Part shown: in pieces, positions 1-10,530 of the stretch
Numbering within the stretch: position 1 is the stretch's first letter
Layout of the letters: each line of letters begins with the position of its first letter
Source of the DNA: Hemerocallis citrina
Lineage: Eukaryota; Streptophyta; Magnoliopsida; Asparagales; Asphodelaceae
Direction: 5' to 3'
DNA length: 64,000 bases
NCBI GenBank assembly: GCA_017893485.1
Contig: CM030367.1
Coordinates: 84,388,853 to 84,452,852 of the forward strand
Made by a program: the position numbers and the translations under genes
The notes under the pieces: model-generated
Database searches by the model: none
Seen by the model: the letters and a program-made list of their open reading frames with translations, nothing else
What the model was told of the DNA's origin: nothing

Positions 1-589
1 GCTCGCATTCTTCGCGTATCGGGGGACTGCTCCTGCGGGTTCCGCAAAGTCCAGGATGCAATCGGCTCCGTCCCTTTCTCCAACCGGGTCCAGACCATCA
101 TCCAGATCTCACCGGGTCTCTACCACGAACCCATTTACATTCCCAAAACCAAGAACTTCATCACTTTTTCTGCCCTCCGTCCCGAATCCACCGTCATCTC
201 TTGGGACAACACCGCTACCCAAATCCAACACCATCAGGTCCCATTTTATTATTTTTAAAATTGTGAATTGAGGTTGAGGAAATTAATTGAAATTTATTGT
301 GAACAGGAGTCTCGGTTGATCGGGACCGGCATGTTTGGATGTGGGAGTGTGATTGTGGAAGGGGAGGATTTCATTGCTGAGAATGTTACTTTTGAAAACT
401 CTTCACCTAAGCTGTGTATGTCTGTATTTACATTTTTTTTTTTTAAAAAATTTTTTTTTAGTTTCAATTAAAAAAATAAAATAAGTATGGTTTATTTTGA
501 TGATTTTGCAGGGTTCAGGGCAAGCTGTGGCTATGAGAGTGACAGCGGATCGTTGTGCATTTTACAACTGCAGGTTCCTTGGTTGGCTG
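1..589 (+). CDS. Pectinesterase (PME31-like), three 5' exons, partial
   Basis: Pectin methylesterases de-esterify homogalacturonan in the cell wall. Three exons read in the order of this family: 1-237 (enters from outside the window, ends at a GT donor), 307 to about 411-423 (contains GTGMFGCGSVIVEGEDFIAE), and 512-589 (contains AVAMRVTADRCAFYNCRFLG). The closest class I recognise is plant PME31. Two oddities are visible. The exon 2/3 junction needs a phase-0 donor, but the expected spot after codon AAG (411) has CTGTGT. The next in-phase GT is at 424 and would add four residues. Exon 3 ends GGT TGG CTG, so the glutamine of the family's GWQDT motif is leucine here. The exon that should follow (DTLY..., FGN...) was not found in the window. 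It may be a gene fragment, or a gene interrupted by the downstream insertions. Family identity is firm; functional status is not. Confidence 0.82.
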
Positions 590-1697
590 GTGAGAATTAA
601 TATTGTTCACATGTTTAATTTAGTTGAACATTCTTCTAGATGATTTGCTGCATTATATTAAGGAATTGGGTACTGTAACATTTTTTTGTCACTTATTATA
701 GTAAGGTTTTTTTTAATGAATTAATGATGGATTGGGGACTAAACATACTCGATTACAAGGAGAATTGAGTATGTTAGTGTATAAGTAGATTTTGTTTCTG
801 GTTTAATTTAGAACTGAACAAATTGGATAATAACAATCTTATTTTTAAAGTGGTTGATTATTGTGTGGAAGTAGTATGTGATAATCCCTTATGTGTAGAG
901 AGATTAAGTAAATTCAAATAGATGTACATTTATTCTTATCTTGCCTTCTAATTATAATGTAGGGATTTTCACAGTGTAGAATTCATTGTTTTCCCATGCT
1001 CATTGATGTTTCAACCTTTGTATGTAGTGACACATTTATGAAACAACTGCATTCTTTTGATTAATAAAGATAAGAAGAAGTATTACTTTGATTTGAGGCG
1101 AGGATGTAAACATGGTGGGTGATAGTGGATAGTCGAATGGGAAGAAAGAAAAAAACTTTTTCTCATTAAGTTATAACTTCTTTCCTTTTTAAAGTCGTCT
1201 TGCAGAATCTTATATAAATTTAATGCACATTTTAATATTCCATTGTGAAATTGATTATATTCTTTTCCCCACAACATTCCAACAAACATCAACAATAGAA
1301 ACAATTAAAACTTCATGAACAAGGAAATCGTCAAGATGACCAAAGAAATGTGAAAAATTAAACCTCTACCTCGCAACCATCAATTCCTCCGGAAAGTCAA
1401 AATGGTAGGATCATATTATCTTTAATATGTTCTCTTTTAATTTATGAGTTTTTATTAGCGTCCAGATTAGGTTGTTTATGAGCATACAAAAAATTATGTT
1501 TGAGTTGGGCGCTTGGGTCTTCTTAGATCATGTGAATATAAGTAATGGTGAATTCTTAGTCTATTTTTCATATGTTGTTACTCTATTTCTACTTCCTTTC
1601 TTTATTTAGTGAATCAGTGAATGCAACTGTTGGTTTTAGCGGTTTATGCTTTCCCTATTTACTGCATAATGGCAATGCCTTAAATATAAATTGCTAT
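590..1697. other. AT-rich non-coding sequence after pectinesterase exon 3
   Basis: No open frame with recognisable protein similarity is visible on either strand. It could be a pectinesterase intron or the 5' part of the inserted Helitron. I see no Helitron 5' TC terminus of the usual plant type here. Confidence 0.4.
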
Positions 1698-2590
1698 TTC
1701 CCTTTTGTTGAAGTTCTGCTTGACGGCAATGAACTTAAAAAACAATCATGTGTTTAAAAATCAAACACTTTAATATGTTTAGTGTACTATATTTGGTAGT
1801 ATAAATAACACTAGTGTTGAATGCAAAGTTACATGAACACTCCAGTTTTAGGTAAAATGCAGTAAACTCATAAATTTAGTTCATGCTTTTCCTTCATGAT
1901 GATGCTAGGCATGTATGTTTATTAATATGTTTATAATTAAACTTTCATCTCTCATTTCATAATGTCTTATTTAGGGTGCTGGAACTTCTTTAATTATCTA
2001 GGGTGTTCCTTTTAAAAATATTATATATTCTCTACATTACCTAGCAAGTCAGCATTCAAAAAATCAAAATCCAGTATGAAATGAGATGTTTATTTGAAAT
2101 TGGCACAGTCCTTCAATTGTTCTCATTATATTTATTTGAGATCTTTTTTCTTTTGTTGAAGTCCTGCTTTACAACAATGGACTTAAAAATTAAACATGTG
2201 TTCAAAAATCAAACTCTTTAATATGTTTGGTGTTCTATATTTGGCAGTGTAAATAACACTACTGTTAAATGCAAAGTTACATGAACACTCCAGTATTAGG
2301 TAAAATGCAGTAAACTCATAAATTTAATTCATGTTTTCCTTCATGATGATGCTAGGCATATATGTTTATTCACATGATTATAATTAAACTTTCATCCCTC
2401 ATTTAATATTGTCTTATTCAGGGTGCTGGAACTTCTTAAAGTATCTAGTGTTCCTTTTTAAGATATTTTATATTCTCTACATTACCTAGCAACTCAGCAT
2501 TCAATGCTGCAAGTTAGCATTCAATGCTGACTTGAAATTGCCACAGTCCTTCAATTGTTCTCATTATATTTATTTGAGATATTTTACCTG
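1698..2590 (+). repeat. Tandem duplication, two diverged copies of about 450 bp
   Basis: The stretch from about 1698 to 2150 recurs from about 2148 to 2590 in the same orientation. Shared landmarks include CTTTTGTTGAAGT (1699, 2151), ACATGAACACTCCAG (about 1831, 2280), CATGATGATGCTAGGCAT, AGGGTGCTGGAACTTCTT and CAGTCCTTCAATTGTTCTC. The copies differ by many substitutions and small indels, so the duplication is not recent. No protein is encoded. The repeated AG/GGTGCTGG acceptor-like context suggests intron or UTR sequence rather than a coding repeat. Confidence 0.75.
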
Positions 2591-3039
2591 CGGACAGGAC
2601 AGCCTATTGAATTTTACAATAACAACCTTCCTATATTGTGCTATTAGCTTTTTCCTCTGTGCAAAGTTTGCTGCCTCCTAAATCAGCAATAGCTTGAAGA
2701 TTTTGTGGTTTTGCAGGGTGCTTAGGTGCAAAAAATCATCAATGGCATATCAGAGAAAAAGGTACAGCTACATAAGGTTTTCTAAATTTCTCAACAGTTA
2801 ATTGTCCTTTTAATATTAAACTAACCACCTGACTTGTACAGGCATCTTTGTATATAATGTTCTCACATTCAATTGCCTACATTCTCCACATCTTCCTGAA
2901 ATTCAAACTCACATTGAAGGGGCTAATAAATACAGCTTTTTATTGGGTATAAATTCTGTTCTTTAAAATCACCATTTGTTTGTACATTGTGTGATTGTAT
3001 ACCCATTAAATTCTTGCATTTTTACAATCCTGTTCTTCA

Positions 3040-3483
3040 TGCTCATCATTTATATTCTAAGTTATGTGATTATACACCCATTAAATTGTTGTATTAAGAA
3101 AGTTGAGCCTTTACTACCTCATGTCAAACAGTATGGTTTTGTTTGCGTTTTCACAGAAATATGTAGCACTTTTTCCCCAAACAAAAAACATCATATTCGT
3201 GCATAGTATAAAAGATTACCGCATAAAATATTTGTTTTTTTTTTTTTACTATTTAGCATTAATTAACAATCAATTATGTTTCTAAAAGCTCCTTTTTATA
3301 CTATTATGTTTCTTTATAAATTTTGGTTCATTTTGCCTCTTGCTTATGATACAATGAATGCTACAAAACAAAATTTCTTCCAGGTCAGGTGCTTTTCATT
3401 TAGGTGTTCACCTCTTTCTCAAATGTTCATTAGTTCACATACTGTACTTGGTCTTTTAAAGATTCAGCGTTCAAAACACATAA
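3040..3483 (+). repeat. Dispersed direct repeat, copy 1 (about 440 bp)
   Basis: This segment matches 16844-17269 in the same orientation over nearly its full length. Landmarks include ACACCCATTAAATTGTTGTA, CTACCTCATGTCAAA, CATCATATTCGTGCATA and ACTGTACTTGGTCTTTTAAA. The copies flank the Helitron Rep/helicase gene and lie just upstream of the RPA gene. Confidence 0.8.
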
Positions 3484-3831
3484 AACTTGCCTACATGTTA
3501 TAATAAATGGCTTTGTTTTTTGTTAGGTGCTTTCAATTTGCCCTTTTCTTCTCCAGTATTCATTAATGCAGAATTTATGGTGGCCCTTTTTACAAACAAG
3601 TGATCATCAAACATAAAACTTGCCTAGAACAGCAAATATTTTACTTAGATTTACTGTAAATGATCACTATTTAAGGAAAAGAAGTAAACAAACCTCTTTT
3701 CCTTCTTTCTTTTCTTTTTTTTCTTCCTTTCATTCTTTCATTTTTAAAATTTCACAGTTGCATAATATGTATTTCTCGGGATTTACTAATATGTATTGCA
3801 TCACATGTATTCCATTGTTCCATTTATTAAT

Positions 3832-3835
<4 letters not shown>

Positions 3836-3897
<62 letters not shown>
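3836..3897. repeat. (TA)n microsatellite
   Basis: Uninterrupted TA dinucleotide tract of about 60 bp. The Ile-Tyr-rich open frames across it are artefacts of the repeat. Confidence 0.95.
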
Positions 3898-3899
<2 letters not shown>

Positions 3900-5535
3900 A
3901 TTTCGGGAATGCAGTAAATTTGAACAATCCCAAGTTAGGGAAAAACAGTACGTTCAGGGTAGCAATAGAAATTTCGGGAGCTAAAGAAGGTGTACTTGGC
4001 CATTTTTATCTGTTTATAGTATTAACCTTCAAATTAAATATATCCCAGTATTGTTCATCGAAATTTTCCCTAATATTATATCTATATATATCCATATCAA
4101 CCTTAGTTACTTTTGCTTACAATATATCTACGTTTTGAACCTAGGTTCTTATCTATGTGTATTTGCTATTATGTGGTTTTTCCCCTTTTGCCTACGTTCC
4201 CCAGAGAACAAATAGTTTGAGGTCTTATCTTTATTTTTCATATACAATTAATTGCAATCTTCACTTAATTACACACATAGTAGTGTACATTTCCTTTTAA
4301 CTGTACAACCCTGTCAATCTCTATTTCCAACTAACTAGAGTCTAACTTACTGAACATTTTAGCACAGTTGTGCCTATTTCACTATTAAAACATAAACACA
4401 TTTTGGCGCATACCTTAAATACATATTTACAAATCAAATTTGGCTTTCGTGTTTTCATAATTTCACCTATCCAAAAAAAAAAAAAACAAATCCCAGACAG
4501 TTCACTGTCTATATTAGGACACATTTTTTGGATAATTTGCGGGATTAACTATTCTTTAGATGTTCCTTCCGCATGCTGCATAATGGATGCTAAAAAAACT
4601 TTGTATGGTGGATTCTAACCATTCCAAGATATTTCGGGTAATAGAGATCCCAACATTCTTATCAGAATTCCAGAGCATTCAAACATATGATAGTTATTTC
4701 GCAAGAATCAACCGATACAGTTCGTACTTAATTATGTAATCAAAGATGCTTAATTATGTAGTCAGAGATGACAAATGTATTTGAAAGAATAGGTAAATCT
4801 TTCAGTCGATTTGCATGTGCATGTAGGTCTATGTAGATAGAGTTTTTGCACTGGGTAATTGTCAAATTTTGTGCCAATGGTATGTGATAATTCTACCTCC
4901 TTTCTGATTAATAATTGTCCTTCTCTCGTGCAGGCGCATTGGTAGATACAACACTTTGTGGACCAATAAATGTAAGTTTCCATACTAAATTCTACCTCAA
5001 ATTTTTATTAACATGGTTTCCAGTTATCTATATCTTTGGAACATATGCCTTTATTTAGGGATCTCCATCTATTCTACATTATCTGCAAAGTTCGTTCACA
5101 AACAAATTAAGCATATTTACAACACTTTCTCATCAGTTTTATTGCATGTGATATTTAGAATTTGATGTCCTAAATTTTTCTTTACACTTGTGGTCTTTTT
5201 TCTGGTCTATAGTTATTAAAACTTATTACACAATAACTACATTGGCTTTAGGTTTACCCACATATTCTTGTGATACTTAACTAACTGTAATGTTGTAATG
5301 CTTACCTCAGTATTCATACTAAATTGTCTGTGCACACGATTACTTTTATAAATAGCACACCATTTCCCCTAAAAAAAGGGTAAAAATAAAAATGTAACTT
5401 TTCTGTTGCCAAGTGCTATTCTAACTTTTGTTCCCCTGTGTATCATTCCCTTAAACTTATTGTACATGCTATTACTGGTAATTCTATGCCTTTGTTGTAG
5501 GTAATGAGTTATCCACTTGCTTTGTTAATCTCAGT

Positions 5536-5540
<5 letters not shown>

Positions 5541-5614
<74 letters not shown>
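5541..5614. repeat. (TA)n microsatellite
   Basis: TA dinucleotide tract of about 74 bp just upstream of the first Rep exon. Confidence 0.95.
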
Positions 5615-5616
<2 letters not shown>

Positions 5617-7199
5617 CTTTGTATGTGTATTAATGTGCCAATGAATTATGGTTTCTTAGTCTTTTATCCCATATAACATGTCAATCTACAGCAATATCAT
5701 GATGAATATAGATGGCAATTTCCGTAAACGCATCCGGCCTAAAGTTTTGACAAATGCACAACATGAAAGGAATCTAAAACTAGAGCAAGAGCGATATATT
5801 CGGAAAGAACAGGCAACTGAACATGCAAGCCTTGGTGCAGCTCCTTTGCAGCCAGAAGGAGATCCGAGTACTCTTACGCCAAAAAAACAGCTAGTCCTTA
5901 CTGTTGAGCAAAAGCAAAGGAAAAGAGAACTTGCTCATGAGCGATATCTTAAGAAAAAAAAACACCCCAGCATGCAAAAAAAATGCATCCACGTTAGAGT
6001 CTCCAAATTTGTGTACCCAAAAACATCAATGCCAAAGAAACCACCACGCACAGCAATGTCAACAAAACATGGCAAACTTTCCTGCACCATCCAACACATC
6101 TTTGCCTAATGAAGTGGGCAATTTAGATGATGCTCAAGGTGGTAATTATGTCGCCCAACATGCGCATAATTCTGCAGAATCAAAATATGCCAATGGTAAG
6201 TTTGTCATCAGTCGCCTTGTGTAGTGTTTGCTTTAGTCATTGTAACATTGCAGCATGTCAATCATTACATAACTCTACGATTTCATTCAGTACACACTTG
6301 TGCATGGTCGATTGAGTTACAAAAACATACAAACAATTGTTTGTGCTTGATCATACAAATTGTTTATTCTATCTTTTAACATGTATATCGTCGTATGTAA
6401 GATCACATGTATGATTTCGGTAACTTAAATCAAAAGTTACCTCTTGCAGATAAATTGCATGAGGTGCATTATTTGGAGCTGCCACTCTACACCTGCACAA
6501 AATGCACTACAGTCATGTGGAAAGAAGAGCAAGTTAGATCAAAAACAAATGGTCAACCTTACTTTACATTTTTCTGTAAAAGTGGACGAGTTTCCATACC
6601 TTTGCTAAAAAAAACACCTCCATTCTTACGTTCAATGCTTAATCCATCTAATTCAATTGAAAATGCTAGACACTTTCGGCAATACATTCGAATGTATAAT
6701 TGTGCATTTGCATTTACATCAATAGGGGCAAATGTAATACCCCGCAAAATAGCATATGACTATTTTGTACTGTAACCCGTGCATTGACTAAGTATTGCAC
6801 ACGATTACATTTTTCTCCTAAAAATTATCAGTTAAATTGAGAGATTTCAGACATACGGGCTGTTCTGAATCCGATGAAATAAACTCGGAACATCTTCTCA
6901 ATTAAACTGTAGTTTCGTCCCGATTGTTTCGACCAGACAATTGTCGGGAGGAAGCTATAATTTCTACAAAACCTATATTTTATAGATTTTAATATATGGG
7001 TTACTTTCAATCAAAGCTAGTGCTTGGATTAAATATAAATTGTATTTGTGCACTAGGGTTAGAATGGGAATATGGTGACCTAGGGTTCCTTGACCTAACC
7101 TAGGGTTAGGAACCCTAGCATCATGATGATCATGGCTTGATCTTGATAAAGATCCAATGGTGGAAATAAAACACCATGTGCATGTTGACTATGAGAATA

Positions 7200-7268
7200 T
7201 GAAACTTCCATGAAGTTTCCAAGGAAGCTTCCATGAAGTTTCCAAGGAAGCTTCCAAGAAGTTTCCAC
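7200..7268 (+). repeat. Short tandem repeat in the LTR U3 region
   Basis: About three imperfect copies of a 23-bp unit built on AAGTTTCCAAGGAAGCTTCC, upstream of the putative LTR TATA box. Tandem U3 repeats of this kind often act as promoter elements in LTR retrotransposons. That role is inferred here. Confidence 0.7.
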
Positions 7269-7394
7269 TTATGCAGTTGGCTTCATCTCATCCACACATC
7301 TCTCCTCACTCCACCTCTCCCCATCCTCACCCTCCCTTCCATGATAGCCGGCCCCATTCTCCACCCCCCCAAAACAAAACTCTAGCCTTCATTC

Positions 7395-7402
7395 TATAAA
7401 TC
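7395..7402 (+). promoter_or_regulatory. Putative TATA box of the solo LTR
   Basis: TATAAATC in a C-rich context, about 660 bp into the LTR and followed by an A/G-rich leader. The Tekay LTR at 57107 has the same arrangement (TATAAATA at 57687). The transcription start is not determined. Confidence 0.5.
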
Positions 7403-10400
7403 CCCTCCCACTCCATACACTTATCATTTTTCCTACCATCTTGTTTCAAAAAAAGAAAGGGAGGAGAGAAGGAGAAGAGAAAAGGTGGATACTTTGAAGT
7501 AGACAATGAGAGGATAAAGCTAGCAACAACAACTACATCTTGAAGTGAAGAGGAGCTAGTGAGCAAAGGAGCAAGGACTAGTAAACAAGCAAAGCTAGGA
7601 GAAAAGCTACAAGGAGATCCTTTTGCAAAACTTCAAGTGGGTGATCTTTTGAACTCTTTGGTGTTTATTTTGTTTTGGTATGAATGGATGTGTAGTAGTA
7701 ATAGTTATGATTTGGTTACCATGATTGAGTATGAGTAGTGCTAGGAAAAGATAAATTGTATGGTAGAGAATTATTCTTTTGAAGTTTGATTGAGTAGCAT
7801 GATTGTGAGGGTATATTAGGGAATTTCTTACGCCCAAACGGTTTGGAATCTTGAACTAAAATTCTGGGTTGTTGTTCTTCTATGTATGTAGAGTATCCAT
7901 GATTTTTTTCGTAATATTTGGATGCATTTTAGTAGCCCGAACAGTGGGTCCAAGTCTGGACAGTAAGCAGCCAGAATGGCTGCTGGCTGTGGTGATTTTT
8001 GTGCGTTTTTCCGATTTTATATCTCGAAATTGACAGGGCATTTTGAGTTGAAAATTTTTGTGGACGCTGTTGTATGTGTCTACAATCATAGACTTAAATT
8101 TCGTATTTTTCCGAGGTCGGTTGATGCCCCGGAAAAATTGTAGAACGCGACTGGTCCGTAGGTGTCGGTTGAAGCTGACTGCGCTTTGTGCTGAAGTTCA
8201 AAAAGCCATAACTTCGTGTACGTTTATTATTTTGCTACAAAATTTTGGGAGTATCATGGGGTATGAGTCTATTTGACGAATCTCAAATTTTATAATTTTT
8301 AGAGGTTATTTGATGAAGTTTCAAAGGTAATTAGTGAGGGGCAGTGAATACTCTGCTGAAACAGAACGGCTGAAATGTAGCCATGTTTGAGGAGTCGTAG
8401 ATCGTTGTGTGAAATGAATTTGAATGTGAATTTTGGACACGATGAAATGGTATATGTGTAGATAGAGAATCTCAAATTTCATGATCGTTGGACTTAGGGA
8501 TGATTTACTATTGAATTTTAAAGTAGGGTATGTTCAGCCTAGTACGAGATGTCTAGTTCATGGAGATAGATATTCCTAGGCTTATCTGTTAAGAATTTGG
8601 GCGACTGGCCAACTGGAGAATTTCAGTAGGGAATCATAACTTGCTAACCCAATTAGGATTGGTAATTCCAGGTTGTAGGCTATAACTTTCCAAGGCGGAC
8701 AGATTCGGCCTTGTCAATGAAGCATTGCTAGAAAAATCAACCCTTCCCGTGTGATGCCCCCAAGGAAAATTGGTGTCTGTGAGAACATTAAGAATTGAAT
8801 CTGAGGACGTATTCAAATAGGAAGTTAAGGTAGACAATCCCACCTTCCCATAGGACCCAGAATTGAGTGATCTCGATAACCAAGCGAACTCTTATGATAT
8901 TGGACAAATACAGCAAGTGTGAAAAGGAACGAACTACTAAGAGTATATAATAGTTATTGGATGACAAGACGATTGAATTTGAGGAAATAGTCAACTGAAG
9001 AATTGTAAACTGGGGTCTTACCTTTCTAGAGGTAGAGATACCAAGCAATTCTGACTGGTGTGCTGGGATTTATGGACATTGTGAGTTTTAGCAACCTATT
9101 GTCTAGACCGACTTCAAGGTTTGAGTTAACTCGGGGACTTGAGTCCCTTAAAAAGAAATTGAGGGAATCATCGACTAGGGGATGGCAATGGATCTCCTCA
9201 CCCTTCTAGAAAATTCTGAGCATGTTGGTTTCCGATGAGTGTAGCTGGGATCACAGCTACTGGTATTTCTTGATTGTTCCATCGGACAATTGATGAGGAA
9301 CCCTCTGCCTACCGCAATATGGTGATCGTGAGCTATCAGATTTAAAGGATGGGTTTTTAGCATTTTATTCGGAACTCAGGCAAGTTCCTGTGCATGTACT
9401 CATGGTGGACATGAGTGAGCTGGGATATAGCTCTGTCAGATTGTATTGGGCGGCTCGATGTCTGAGTCGGTCAAAAGTCCAGAAAGGATAATTATGTGCG
9501 TGTTTACCTTCATTAAATTATATTTCGTCATGAGGGCGCCGTTAGACCACTCGCTGAGGGTCACGGGCCGGGATTATTTTGGGTCGCTGACCTATGAAGG
9601 TATTGGAAATCAGTGGATGTGATTTCAGGATGGTTGTTACCTTGACAGACCAGTCAGGCTCGACGTGTTGATCGACACCGAGTGTGGTTTGAATAACAAC
9701 ATATTTTCAGTAAACTGGATTGGTTAGGTTTTTCTTTTATTTGTTTCGCTCAAAGTCTAAATTGGTATTAGGGGTGATTCCCTATAATCCAACTTGTTCT
9801 GAGAGTTAGCACTAAGTGGTGATACTGGTTGTCTCTTCCTGTCATTAGGGATACGCACTGCAGTGCGTATCTTGCACAGTTAATTCCTGAAGTACCATGG
9901 TAAGAACGGGATGCTGATATCCTGGCAGATCGGGGGTATTTTAGGACCTCCGAGGTCGTCATGTTCTATGTTGGTGGACACGAACGGATCATAAAGGATC
10001 TTTGCGCAATGGATATACCACGGTATATCTGTAAGTTTGTCACAGCTTTCGAGGATGGTTCGACGCAGTAATTATTGGTGACTTTGGGGTAGCGCCCCGC
10101 ATTATTTTTTTTATTTTATTTTCACCTCCTCAACCATGTCATACTATCAGGAACAGGAAGTAGACCAAATTAGAATGCATTGCATAGCGAGGTTTCTAAT
10201 CCCTAAACATGGAGACAACGGCTTGATTTGGAAAGTATGTAGTATGGGATGCATACATTTCCAAAGTCTCGCTTGCATTAGACTAAGTATGTTGGCTTGA
10301 CCTGGGTCACATGTAGTATGGGATGCATGTGCATCCAGAATCTTGCTGACATTAGATTAAGTACATTTGTTCTAGACTCTGTATTGTTGCATTAGACTCA

Positions 10401-10510
10401 GGTCATGACATACACGAACACTAGAAAATCAGGATGCACGTTGAATTTTCCATTCAAGATCAATTTGTGAGTGTGGTAGTTTGAGGATCGTTGTTTCCTT
10501 ATCAGCATTG

Positions 10511-10530
10511 CGTCAGTAGAATTACTGACG
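10511..10530 (+). other. Perfect stem-loop in the solo LTR
   Basis: CGTCAGTA-GAAT-TACTGACG: an 8-bp stem with a 4-nt loop, preceded by AGCATTG. The related LTR at 57107-60669 has the equivalent hairpin at 60392-60413 with a swapped base pair. Confidence 0.7.

Larger units (their letters stand above)
3484..5677. other. Non-coding leader region upstream of the Helitron Rep gene
   Basis: AT-rich DNA with two long (TA)n tracts at 3836-3897 and 5541-5613. A short segment at 4934-4972 is flanked by acceptor- and donor-like dinucleotides and could be a small exon, but its roughly 13 codons match nothing I recognise. Confidence 0.4.

Noticed and set aside
3620..3933. Open frames with long Ile-Tyr repeats on both strands
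   Set aside because: They are translations of the (TA)n microsatellite. The same applies at 15799-16035, 26049-26270, 28204-28547 and 39221.
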